This document shows positions 15,515 to 24,164 of a DNA stretch of 64,000 nt, one piece after another; within the stretch, counting starts at the first letter, position 1; every line of letters begins with the position of its first letter. Origin of the DNA: an uncultured Flavobacteriaceae bacterium. GTDB taxonomy: Bacteria > Bacteroidota > Bacteroidia > Flavobacteriales > Flavobacteriaceae. The notes under the pieces are model-generated. The model worked only from the letters and a program-made list of their open reading frames with translations. It was not told the DNA's origin and ran no database searches. The DNA lies in assembly GCA_947494715.1 (NCBI GenBank), contig CANLWG010000024.1:1-64000 (forward strand). Direction: 5' to 3'. The position numbers and the translations under genes are program-made.

Positions 15515-16173
15515 TATCCTGCAATTTCTTTAAGCTCCCGTATGGTAGAGCTGGGATCTTTACTTTTAAAAACAAAACTTCCGGCTACAAGCACATCTGC
15601 ACCGGCATCTGTCAAGGCTTTTGCATTTTCCGAACTAACACCACCGTCAACTTCGATCAAGGTATTGGCCTTCCTGTCCTGGATCAATGCTTTTAGATCC
15701 CGTATCTTGGTATAGGTGCGTTCAATGAAGGATTGCCCACCAAATCCCGGATTCACGCTCATGATCAATACCAGATCAATATTATTGATGGTATCTTCCA
15801 GAACATTGATATTGGTATGGGGATTCAAAGCTACCCCGGCCTGCATACCTTCCGCTTTTATTTCCTGCAACGTTCTGTGCAAATGGGTACAGGCCTCATA
15901 ATGAACGGTCAGTACCGAGGCGCCCAAATCCGCAAAGGTCTTGATGTACCTGTTGGGATCTACGATCATTAAATGAACGTCCAAGGGTTTAGTGGCGTGT
16001 TCCGCTATGGCTTTTACCACGGGCATACCATAGGAAATATTGGGGACAAAAACACCATCCATAATATCAATATGGTGCCAGTCCGCTTGACTGTTGTTTA
16101 CCAATTCCACATCGCGTTGTAGGTTGCCGAAATCAGCTGCCAAGAGGGAAGGGGCTATTCTGGTTTTATGCAT
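15514..16173 (-). CDS. rpe: Ribulose-phosphate 3-epimerase
   Basis: About 219 aa from the ATG at 16173; a longer reading starts at 16191. It opens with RIAPSLLAADF, has the metal-binding HIDIMDGVFVPN, MSVNPGFGGQ and the C-terminal DGGV...GADVLVAGS phosphate site, all hallmarks of this TIM-barrel enzyme. It interconverts ribulose-5-phosphate and xylulose-5-phosphate in the pentose phosphate pathway. It leads a two-gene operon with the YpdA-like reductase. Confidence 0.95.
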   Translation of the reverse strand: MHKTRIAPSLLAADFGNLQRDVELVNNSQADWHHIDIMDGVFVPNISYGMPVVKAIAEHATKPLDVHLMIVDPNRYIKTFADLGASVLTVHYEACTHLHRTLQEIKAEGMQAGVALNPHTNINVLEDTINNIDLVLIMSVNPGFGGQSFIERTYTKIRDLKALIQDRKANTLIEVDGGVSSENAKALTDAGADVLVAGSFVFKSKDPSSTIRELKEIAG

Positions 16174-16199
16174 GCTAATAGAGTAAAACAATATCTATG

Positions 16200-16207
16200 C
16201 AAAGGTA
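16200..16207 (-). promoter_or_regulatory. -7 promoter element of rpe
   Basis: Minus-strand TACCTTTG matches TAnnTTTG and lies 27-34 nt before the rpe ATG at 16173. Confidence 0.5.
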
Positions 16208-16229
16208 GAGAAATGAAAACGTTCTTTTG

Positions 16230-18875
16230 TTACTCTGCTGTCTTTCCCTCATAAACCTCATGATTCTCATCCCCTCCAGATTTCAAATAGGCGAATAGAT
16301 CCAAAACTTCCTGTTCGTTCAACCGGTTTAAAAGTCCGGGAGGCATTGGGGAGACAGGGGAGAGTTCCCGTTTTTCCACATCAGTTTTGACCAGTTCCAC
16401 GGTATAGCTTTCATTGAACGGGTTGGGCATTAGGGTAATGCTAGAATCATCTTCCGCTTTTATGCGTCCCGCAATTTTCTTTCCGTCCGTCATATGGAAA
16501 AGGGTGTTGGCATACTGATCCGAGATTTCGTCATGCGGACTGTAAATCGCGAAAAGCATATCATAGTCGCTAAATTTGGTATGGGCTTGGGTCAAATCCG
16601 GTCCGGCAGCCCCGCCTTCGCCGCGCATACGATGGCATAAAACACACATGGCCGCTTGGTAGGCGCGTTCAGCATTCGCAAAAGTGCCGCTATAATTTTC
16701 TAGACCTCCACCCCAAAGGATTTCGCCCATGTCGCGACCCGAATATTCCTTCCCGGGCCCAACTGGTTGTGGTAAATCTGCCACGGCAGTTGACGGTGAG
16801 TATACTCCGGATATTTCCTGAAAATACTCTTTTTTGTCTTCGGGGACATTGGCCATAGCCTGCAGGCGTACATTTTCCATATAGGCTTTGAAGCTCATAC
16901 CGCCCTTGGCACCCAAAACATCATAAAACCAGAGGAAGTACTTTTCACGTAGGTCGTTCGTCCAGCCTTCTGTGGCATGGCTCAAAAGAAGACCATAGTA
17001 AATGGACTCGCTAGGGGGCATTTTGGCAATAACTTCCCTGATTAGCGGGCCATATTGTTCACTACGTTGTGTGGCTTCCTCGGAAAGCAATTCCACACCT
17101 TCGGTCACGGTTTTTTCCTTGGTATGTCTTTCCAGTAGCTGTACTATGTTTTCTGTAGCCCCATCGGCTTTTAGATATAACAGTAATTGGGCCAGCTCTC
17201 TGTTTACGGTATTGTTGGCATGTGGAAAATAAGAGTTCAACTTTCTGGCCGTTGCCTTTCTATGTTGTTCATCGGGTTCGCCCATCCGGATAAATAATAG
17301 CGCATAGCTTCGCAATAGTGCAATCTGTTGTTGGTCGGTAAGTTGCTCCAATCTAAATTGATCGAGCTTGTCCAAAATACGTCCCTGTAAATTTTTATCT
17401 CCTTGCCGTGCCAAAGCAATACCGGCTTCTAAAATTTTGGTAGCATCCTTTTCATTGAAAAAGAGATTTTGCCATTGCGCTACCGGCCGGTGTTCCAAAA
17501 CTATTCTTGAGGCATAGCGGATGAACCGGTCTTCATGGCCCAAATTGGCCCAGGCCAGCGATATGGCCTCCTCGGATTCTTCGGTATGGAATTTTTCTAT
17601 AGATCGGCGCAGTTCCCGAAGTGCCTCTGCCTCTGCATCCGTTTCCGCTTCTGCGGTTCCCATATCTTCCCCGGTATAGCGCAAACGATACAAATGGGAA
17701 TCCAATCCACGGCCTCCCGTGGCAAAATACAGGTGGCCATCGGAACCGGCTATCATATCCGTAAGGGGTAGGGGAGTGCCGGAAAGAAATTCTTCCCGTT
17801 CCCCGATATAGCTGCTACCTTTTGGTTTTAGGTCGATAAAATATACCGTACCGAAACTCCAATCCATAACAAGAAGTCCGTTTTTGTAGGTAGCGGGAAA
17901 GTTGAGTTTGGCACCGGAAAGAACCGCCGTCGGGGAACCTTGTTCCAGATTATGTACTGCGGGAAGGTTATCCGGATAATAGGCGGGCCATTTGCCCGAA
18001 CCGGTTCGCCAGCCATATTCGCTCCCACTCGTTGCATGATTGATACGCGTAGGCCGGTACCAAGGCATACCTATATCCCATTCCATATCGGCATCGTAGG
18101 TGAACAGTTCACCATCTTGGTTAAAAGCTATATCGAACGGATTTCGATAGCCCGCAGAAATAATTTCCCATTCTGTGCCTTCAGGATTGAATTTGGCGAT
18201 CCAACCCCCTGGTGCCTTAATGTCATTGGCATGCCCCCGCGCATCCAAATAGGGAGGGAACAGATTGTCTTCCTCCCAATTTGCCGGAAGCCGGCTATTC
18301 TCCAATAGGGATTCCGGAATTAAGGTATGGTTTCCAGCGATGAAATAGATTTCCTTTCCATCAGGACTGGGCACAAAACTATGAGGACCATGTTCTCCTT
18401 GTCCTTCCAGTTTCAACAGCATGTCCAATGTATCCAATTCACCATCGTTGTTGGTATCTGTTAGACGGTATACACCGCTACCGTTCTCCTCCTCATCCGG
18501 AACTTCATCGTCCCATTTCTTGTTTACCGATACGTACAGGCTATTGTGGGCCCACAACAGTCCATGGGCCTCCCCGATTTTAAGATCAACACTATCTACT
18601 TGTGAAGCACTGATAACATCGCTTTCCTTTGGGGCTTGGAAGAAATAGATTTTCCCCCTTTGGTCACAAGCGTATACCCGTTCGTTTGGTCCCTGGGCCA
18701 AAGCCACCCAAGATCCCTGCCCATGGAGACTGGGTCTATAAAGGTCTTCTAGGACAAAATTATCCGGGAGGTTGAATTCAATGTTTTTTTCAGGGGTTAC
18801 TGAAGTTTCTTTGGTACAGGAAAGCATAAGGCAGCCAACAAGAAATACATAGGCCGCAGCGGTATTTTTGGTCAT
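16230..18875 (-). CDS. Beta-propeller/cytochrome c lipoprotein
   Basis: 881 aa. The lipobox Cys is at about residue 20 (LMLSCTKE). Residues ~35-400 form a sugar-dehydrogenase-like beta-propeller (GYRNPFDIAFNQDGELF, SGSEYGWRTGSGKW). Residues ~410-690 are helical HEAT-like. The C-terminus carries a single cytochrome c motif C744-V-L-C-H748 followed by MPPGLLNRL, which could provide the axial Met. This resembles the membrane-bound dehydrogenases found widely in Planctomycetes and Bacteroidota. It likely oxidises a sugar or polyol at the outer membrane; the substrate is unknown. It is divergent from a sugar isomerase-like gene. Confidence 0.8.
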   Translation of the reverse strand: MTKNTAAAYVFLVGCLMLSCTKETSVTPEKNIEFNLPDNFVLEDLYRPSLHGQGSWVALAQGPNERVYACDQRGKIYFFQAPKESDVISASQVDSVDLKIGEAHGLLWAHNSLYVSVNKKWDDEVPDEEENGSGVYRLTDTNNDGELDTLDMLLKLEGQGEHGPHSFVPSPDGKEIYFIAGNHTLIPESLLENSRLPANWEEDNLFPPYLDARGHANDIKAPGGWIAKFNPEGTEWEIISAGYRNPFDIAFNQDGELFTYDADMEWDIGMPWYRPTRINHATSGSEYGWRTGSGKWPAYYPDNLPAVHNLEQGSPTAVLSGAKLNFPATYKNGLLVMDWSFGTVYFIDLKPKGSSYIGEREEFLSGTPLPLTDMIAGSDGHLYFATGGRGLDSHLYRLRYTGEDMGTAEAETDAEAEALRELRRSIEKFHTEESEEAISLAWANLGHEDRFIRYASRIVLEHRPVAQWQNLFFNEKDATKILEAGIALARQGDKNLQGRILDKLDQFRLEQLTDQQQIALLRSYALLFIRMGEPDEQHRKATARKLNSYFPHANNTVNRELAQLLLYLKADGATENIVQLLERHTKEKTVTEGVELLSEEATQRSEQYGPLIREVIAKMPPSESIYYGLLLSHATEGWTNDLREKYFLWFYDVLGAKGGMSFKAYMENVRLQAMANVPEDKKEYFQEISGVYSPSTAVADLPQPVGPGKEYSGRDMGEILWGGGLENYSGTFANAERAYQAAMCVLCHRMRGEGGAAGPDLTQAHTKFSDYDMLFAIYSPHDEISDQYANTLFHMTDGKKIAGRIKAEDDSSITLMPNPFNESYTVELVKTDVEKRELSPVSPMPPGLLNRLNEQEVLDLFAYLKSGGDENHEVYEGKTAE

Positions 18876-18986
18876 TTTATAAAACTTTTATCGGGTTCCG
18901 CATAAAAATAGTGAATTGCTATGGGATTCCAAGCTGTATGGAAATGGTTATATTTGGGATAAACCACTTCAAACAACTTTTTAGAT

Positions 18987-19937
18987 ATGAATCGACGTAA
19001 ATTTATGAATGGAGCCGCAATGTTGGGTGCGAGTTCCGTGGTTACTGGATTTTCCCCTTCAGATTTGACAGCTGCCCCAAAACCAAAAAAGATCAAGCAT
19101 AATCCCATTGGGGTATCCACCTATTCCTTTTGGCAGTTCAACGGCCCTAAGGAAGATATACCTATGGAGCTTTGTATCGAAAAAGCAGCGGCCATGGGTT
19201 TTGATGGTATAGAACTATTGTTGGTGCAAATGAATTCGGAAGATAACGGGTACCTCCAAAGGTTAAAGAAACAAGCCTTTCATGCAGGTTTGGATCTCAT
19301 GGGCTTTTCTACCCATCAGGGCTACCTAAACCCGGAAAAAAGATATAGGGAACAGAATATTTCAAAAACCTTGCACCAAATAGAACTGGCCTATAAATTG
19401 GGAATCCCCACGATGCGTTTAAATACGGGACGTTGGGGAACCTCAAAATCCTTTGATGATTTAATGGCCAACAAAGGTATGGAACCTACCGTGGAAGGGT
19501 ATACGGATGAAGATGGTTTTAAATGGGTCATCGATGCCATTGAACAATGTATACCTACCGCCGAACGATGTGGGGTGGTCCTGGGACTGGAAAACCACTG
19601 GGGCCTGGGACGTACGGCGGAAGGTGTAAAACGCATTGTAGATGCCATCAATAGCCCTTGGCTTCAGGTTACACTGGACACCGGAAATTTTTTGGAGAAT
19701 CGGGAAGCCCAGATGGAATTATTGGCACCCCAAACCTATCTGGTACAGGCCAAAACCTATTATGGGGGAGGTAAGTGGTACACTCTGGATATCGATTATC
19801 CCAAAATTGGGGAAATGATGCGTAGACATAACTATAAAGGATATATTTCACTTGAATTTGAGGGCAATGAATCCCCCGACACAGCAGTTCCCAAGGGCTT
19901 GGAGCTGTTACGGGATTCCTTTTGGTATGAGTTGTAA
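18987..19937 (+). CDS. Tat-exported sugar phosphate isomerase/epimerase-like TIM barrel
   Basis: 316 aa. The N-terminus MNRRKFMNGAAMLGASSVV is a twin-arginine signal. The body matches the xylose isomerase-like AP endonuclease 2 superfamily: GFDGIELL, GVVLGLENHWG, LQVTLDTGNF and the late YISLEFEG provide the Glu/Asp/His metal ligands. It probably acts on sugars in the periplasm. It is divergent from the cytochrome/propeller gene, which suggests a shared carbohydrate substrate. A TATATTTG box precedes it. Confidence 0.82.
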   Translation: MNRRKFMNGAAMLGASSVVTGFSPSDLTAAPKPKKIKHNPIGVSTYSFWQFNGPKEDIPMELCIEKAAAMGFDGIELLLVQMNSEDNGYLQRLKKQAFHAGLDLMGFSTHQGYLNPEKRYREQNISKTLHQIELAYKLGIPTMRLNTGRWGTSKSFDDLMANKGMEPTVEGYTDEDGFKWVIDAIEQCIPTAERCGVVLGLENHWGLGRTAEGVKRIVDAINSPWLQVTLDTGNFLENREAQMELLAPQTYLVQAKTYYGGGKWYTLDIDYPKIGEMMRRHNYKGYISLEFEGNESPDTAVPKGLELLRDSFWYEL

Positions 19938-19990
19938 GCTCATGTGGTTCTCCTAATTTATTTTAAGTTTTATAGGAAACTGTATACATG

Positions 19991-20018
19991 AAAAAACTCC
20001 GGTAATCAGCCGGAGTTT
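19991..20018 (-). terminator. Terminator between the isomerase-like gene and the primary sigma gene
   Basis: Perfect 9-bp stem AAACTCCGG / CCGGAGTTT with a 7-nt loop. The minus strand continues with six T residues, so it mainly serves the sigma factor gene; the plus strand has a shorter T-run and could also be served. Confidence 0.75.
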
Positions 20019-20132
20019 ATTCATCAATCAAAAAACGAACAGTCATGATAAACTGTTGTTAACCTTAAAATTACAATATATATGCCACAAATCCAATTTG
20101 TGGAATATTTAACATGCTATTTTATAAAATAA

Positions 20133-20996
20133 TTAACCAAGATACGTCTTTAGAATCTTGCTTCTGGAGGTATGCTTTAACCTTCGTATCGCTTTTTCCT
20201 TAATTTGACGAACCCGTTCCCTGGTAAGATCAAAGGTTTCCCCAATTTCTTCCAAGGTCATGGAGTGTTGTCCTGCCAAACCAAAATAAAGACGGATAAC
20301 ATCCGCTTCCCGCGGCGTCAATGTTTCCAAAGCACGCTCAATTTCGGTACGCAAAGATTCGTGCAACAAATCCTTGTCGGGATTTGGAGATTCCCCACTA
20401 CGAAGTACATCATAGAGGTTGGAATCCTCGCCATCAATTAACGGGGCATCCATAGATACATGCCGTCCCGAATTTTTCAAGGACTGTTTTACGTCTTCAA
20501 CAGTCATATCCAATTCCTTTGCAATTTCTTCTGCGGAGGGCACTCGTTCGTGTGCCTGCTCCAAAAATGCAAAGGTCTTGTTGATTTTGTTAATGGAACC
20601 AATTTTGTTCAAAGGCAATCGAACAATACGGGATTGCTCTGCCAAGGCCTGCAAAATGGATTGTCTGATCCACCAAACCGCATAGGATATAAATTTAAAT
20701 CCTCGTGTTTCGTCAAAACGCTGGGCCGCTTTGATCAACCCCAAATTACCCTCATTAATAAGGTCAGGTAGGGTAAGACCCTGATTTTGGTATTGCTTGG
20801 CAACGGAAACCACGAATCGAAGATTGGCCTTAGTGAGTTTTTCAAGAGCGATCTGGTCGCCTGCCTTGATGCGTTGTGCCAATTCTACTTCCTCATCCGC
20901 AGTAATAAGGTCTACCTTACCGATTTCCTGCAAATACTTGTCCAAAGAAGCGGTTTCCCTATTGGTAACCTGTTTTGTAATCTTTAGTTGTCTCAT
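20133..20996 (-). CDS. rpoD: Primary RNA polymerase sigma factor (RpoD/SigA)
   Basis: 287 aa, the short form typical of Bacteroidota without the long region 1.1. Region 1.2 to 2 includes [46 protein letters not shown] and [14 protein letters not shown]; regions 3 and 4 end in [14 protein letters not shown] and [20 protein letters not shown]. It directs transcription from the TAnnTTTG promoters noted elsewhere in this window. Confidence 0.97.
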   Translation of the reverse strand: MRQLKITKQVTNRETASLDKYLQEIGKVDLITADEEVELAQRIKAGDQIALEKLTKANLRFVVSVAKQYQNQGLTLPDLINEGNLGLIKAAQRFDETRGFKFISYAVWWIRQSILQALAEQSRIVRLPLNKIGSINKINKTFAFLEQAHERVPSAEEIAKELDMTVEDVKQSLKNSGRHVSMDAPLIDGEDSNLYDVLRSGESPNPDKDLLHESLRTEIERALETLTPREADVIRLYFGLAGQHSMTLEEIGETFDLTRERVRQIKEKAIRRLKHTSRSKILKTYLG

Positions 20997-21135
20997 CTAC
21001 AATTTTCCTTTCTAGTTAAGTTCATTGCGCATAAGCTGCATATACTTATACGTAAAAAAGATGGAAATGTTACAATTGGGTCAAAAAAACTTGATTTTTC
21101 GGCTAATTTACATGCCTGTGGATTCCCTTAGGCTT

Positions 21136-22632
21136 TTATAATCTGTATAGCATGCCCAATTGTATATTGAAGATGTAAGGCTTGTTCCCGATACTTTTTT
21201 CATAAAATCCGATTTGGGGTTTAATAATAGGTTCCAATTGAATTTTAAGTGACTGATTTAACTCATAATCCAAGCCAAATCCGAAGTGTATCCCAAAACT
21301 TCCTTCCGAATAGTTATCGTTTTTTCCCAATTCAATAGCGGTTCCCGTTGTTCGGATAACGGTTATTTCATTCTTTTTTAGATAAATGACACCTATTCCT
21401 GCAATGGCATCAATTCCGAATTTTTCCCTTTTTAGAAGCACACGGGTCACTTCCAATGGTACTTGAACATAGGACAACCTTTCCTGTAAGGTAATGTTTT
21501 CCGGTTGGGAGAAGGTGTTGGATAGGGTAAGGTAGGAGAGATTGTTTTGAAAGGAAATATCCCTATAATAATTGGTGCTCAAATCATTGGGCCGTATCGG
21601 TACGTCAAAAGTACTTTTTTCTACTTGACTATATGCCGCCCCAACACGAAGTCCCCATTTTTCATTAGGTTTAAAGACAAAATATAGGCCGTAGCCGTAA
21701 CTTAGATTATTTGACCTTCGGTTACCGTCAAGTCGTTCATCAATAGCTGAAGCCCTTGAAAGCCCGCCATAACTGGATGAACTCAAAAAAGGGTAGATGT
21801 AATATTTTTTTTGGGAACTGGTTTCTTCTCGTTTCAAGGGCAAAGAATCTTTTTTGGTAATTTTTCCGACACTTTCTTTATCAGGTTTGGAAGTAGCACC
21901 TTCAATTTCATTAGGGGCTATAAACGGATTCTCCTGAGCTGTTTTTTCTGCTACATTTCCTTCAGATGTGTCAACAACTTTACTTTGATGCAGTTCCTCA
22001 AGTTGATTATTTCCCTTACCCTGTTTTTTTTCAGTATCGTTAATCTTACCATTTGGATTTGATACGTTTGAAGTATTGTCCGGTTTTGGATTATCTGGAA
22101 ATACAGATGGCTCGTTCTCATCATTTTCTCCATCCGATTTGCCCATTAAATCTCTTCCATCAGCTTTATTGGGATTCTCCTCGGAAGCGGGGTCTGGTTT
22201 TTCCGTGATTACATCGGACAATCCAATTTTAGGATTGTGGGAGCTGGTACCTTGGGTATTGTCCCTATCTGTATATGATGGACGCACGCTATCCCTTTCC
22301 TTGTTTTTCTCGAAAGCCTGGGGAAATGGTTGTCCCTTTTTTTCACCATCGGAAGGACGGGTTTTGATGGAATCTTCCAGTTGAATCCTAGTATCGGTAT
22401 TCTTAATATGTTGCTTTTGCTCTTGTATCCCGGGTTCATGGTAAAATCGTAGAACGGAAAAAGCTCCCGAAAGTAATAGCAAAAGCCCCAAAGACCATAG
22501 GAAACCAAGTCTTCTTTTTCTTTTACGTTCCAAGGATTTTTCAATAGCGTTCCATAGGTTGGATTCGGGTGCTACCTCAGTGTCCGCCAAGCGTTCTCTT
22601 ATGAGTTTTCCTAAGTCTTTCTCAGCTTTCAT
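21136..22632 (-). CDS. Hybrid anti-sigma-like / outer-membrane barrel protein
   Basis: 498 aa. Residues 1-40 are soluble, including LWNAIEKSLE as in Bacteroidota anti-sigma-type N-termini. Residues ~42-62 form one membrane helix. About 65-275 is a low-complexity polar linker rich in K, E, N, D, S and P. About 276-498 has the alternating strands of a porin-family barrel (YGYGLYFVFKPNEKWGLRVGAAYSQ, FGIHFGFGLDYEL). The start overlaps the ECF sigma gene by 11 bp. If the barrel sits in the outer membrane and the N-terminus in the cytoplasm, one chain would span the envelope and could transmit signals to the sigma factor; this is inference. Confidence 0.72.
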   Translation of the reverse strand: MKAEKDLGKLIRERLADTEVAPESNLWNAIEKSLERKRKRRLGFLWSLGLLLLLSGAFSVLRFYHEPGIQEQKQHIKNTDTRIQLEDSIKTRPSDGEKKGQPFPQAFEKNKERDSVRPSYTDRDNTQGTSSHNPKIGLSDVITEKPDPASEENPNKADGRDLMGKSDGENDENEPSVFPDNPKPDNTSNVSNPNGKINDTEKKQGKGNNQLEELHQSKVVDTSEGNVAEKTAQENPFIAPNEIEGATSKPDKESVGKITKKDSLPLKREETSSQKKYYIYPFLSSSSYGGLSRASAIDERLDGNRRSNNLSYGYGLYFVFKPNEKWGLRVGAAYSQVEKSTFDVPIRPNDLSTNYYRDISFQNNLSYLTLSNTFSQPENITLQERLSYVQVPLEVTRVLLKREKFGIDAIAGIGVIYLKKNEITVIRTTGTAIELGKNDNYSEGSFGIHFGFGLDYELNQSLKIQLEPIIKPQIGFYEKSIGNKPYIFNIQLGMLYRL

Positions 22633-23185
22633 GACTCTTTCTAATTTGTTTCGCCCCCTTTTTAAACTGTATGATCCTATTCTTTAGAATAGCCTTTGCG
22701 CGATGTAGATTGGATTTGGAAGTACCCTCGCTTATACCTAATGATCTTGAAATTTCCTTATGGGAATAGCCATCCAATTCGTACAGACTAAAAACTATGC
22801 GATATTGGTCCGGCAACTGCTGAATAAGTTGAATCAACCTTTCAAAGGAAGGAGGAAGGTCCTCTTCGACAATGGTAATGTCTTCGGTGATTTTTTCCTC
22901 TTCGAAGTCCCTTAAGTCAAATACAACATTTTTTTTGTACTTGTCTATGGCTTTGTTGATGGCGATTCGTTTCATCCAACCCTCAAAAGAACCCTTGGCC
23001 TTATATTTCCGTATGTTTTCAAAAATTTCGATGAAAACATCGTGTAGGTGATCTTCTGCTTCGGCATAAGAACGACAATATTTAAGGCATACGGGAAATA
23101 GCTTTTTTTCATATAACGTATAAAGCGTTTCCTGAGCCCCTCTATTTTTTTTGATGCAACTTTTTATAAGTTGGTCTAAATTCAA
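22622..23185 (-). CDS. ECF RNA polymerase sigma factor
   Basis: 187 aa. Region 2 shows AEDHLHDVFIEIFENIRKY and FEGWMKRIAINKAIDKY; region 4 shows LPDQYRIVFSLYELDGYSHKEISRSLGISEGTSKSNLHRAK. The downstream hybrid barrel protein overlaps its end and is its likely regulator. The upstream MmpS-like lipoprotein is 57 bp away on the same strand. Confidence 0.93.
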   Translation of the reverse strand: MNLDQLIKSCIKKNRGAQETLYTLYEKKLFPVCLKYCRSYAEAEDHLHDVFIEIFENIRKYKAKGSFEGWMKRIAINKAIDKYKKNVVFDLRDFEEEKITEDITIVEEDLPPSFERLIQLIQQLPDQYRIVFSLYELDGYSHKEISRSLGISEGTSKSNLHRAKAILKNRIIQFKKGAKQIRKSHES

Positions 23186-23242
23186 AAAAGTTAGGTTTTT
23201 AGTATTGTTCCATTCGATTTTGTTTCAAGTGATCCGAATTTT

Positions 23243-24055
23243 TTAATCGAAGTCTATAAAGAATTCAGGTGTTAGGGATATGCTCCCATCTTCATAGGCC
23301 TCCACGTTACCTGAATCTATCGTGGTACCATTCAAAGATAGGCTATATTGGATTTTTTCGTTTTTCATGCCATGGGTCCCGAAGCCGTAAATGCTTACTC
23401 TTGCTGAATTCACTGTAGTCTCGAAAGTGTACTCCCAGGGAAGGGCGTTTATTTGGATATTCTCTCTGCTTCCATCCGCTATCCTATAAACCAATATTAG
23501 CTTCCCTGAAAAATCACCATCTACTTTATAGGTTATTTCTTTACCGATATTACTATCTGAAATGGTTTTTTCCGAAGTGTCATATTCTAGACTATAGGAT
23601 TCTAGAGGTAGGGTTATGTATCCGTCTTCGTCGGCCGTTCTTATGACGGTTTCCAAAAGTCTATCATCCAAGAACATTTGTAAAGAAGCAGTTTCTTCCG
23701 GCTTTCCATCCCCATATAGCCCATTGGCATAACCACCGATAGCGTAGGTGTGCTCTGGAATATCATAATCCGTTTCCCAGGGTATTTCCATACCTATAAA
23801 AGGACTTGGGGGGGTAAAGCCATCACTGGAAAGAAAGGTTATGTCCAGTTTTCCGGAAAAATTACCGGATAGTTTATAGGATACGGATCTCTGAACGCCC
23901 TGGGATTCCGAACCACCGACAGCAGCTGTCTCAGGTTTTGGTGTGGGATTCTGGAAGTTTTCGGTTAGAATTGGCTCGTTTTCAACGGAACATGATACAG
24001 AGACTAAAAGAAAACCGATAAAAGCCATTTGTAGTAGTACATTGATTTTTTTCAT
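23243..24055 (-). CDS. Lipoprotein with two MmpS-like repeats
   Basis: 270 aa. The lipobox Cys is at about residue 22 (SVSCSVEN). Two homologous ~90-residue repeats follow (about 57-155 and 165-270), each with VxYKxxGxFSGKL, a central PWE and a late DG-I-L motif. The pattern Y-x-V-x-G...LPW...T...G...DG resembles the periplasmic domain of mycobacterial MmpS accessory proteins; I regard that as probable fold similarity, not shared function. It probably belongs to the ECF sigma operon. Confidence 0.6.
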   Translation of the reverse strand: MKKINVLLQMAFIGFLLVSVSCSVENEPILTENFQNPTPKPETAAVGGSESQGVQRSVSYKLSGNFSGKLDITFLSSDGFTPPSPFIGMEIPWETDYDIPEHTYAIGGYANGLYGDGKPEETASLQMFLDDRLLETVIRTADEDGYITLPLESYSLEYDTSEKTISDSNIGKEITYKVDGDFSGKLILVYRIADGSRENIQINALPWEYTFETTVNSARVSIYGFGTHGMKNEKIQYSLSLNGTTIDSGNVEAYEDGSISLTPEFFIDFD

Positions 24056-24117
24056 TGGGATATGTTTTTATTTGGTAGTCCGTAATTATGGTAAAAGGTT
24101 GCGTCAAAACCCAAAAA

Positions 24118-24139
24118 ACCCCAACATAACTGTTGGGGT
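24118..24139 (-). terminator. Terminator after pnp
   Basis: Perfect 9-bp stem ACCCCAACA / TGTTGGGGT with a 4-nt loop, followed on the minus strand by a T-run. It lies 26 nt past the pnp stop. Confidence 0.85.
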
Positions 24140-24164
24140 CTTCATTCTTATTACATGAAAGGAT

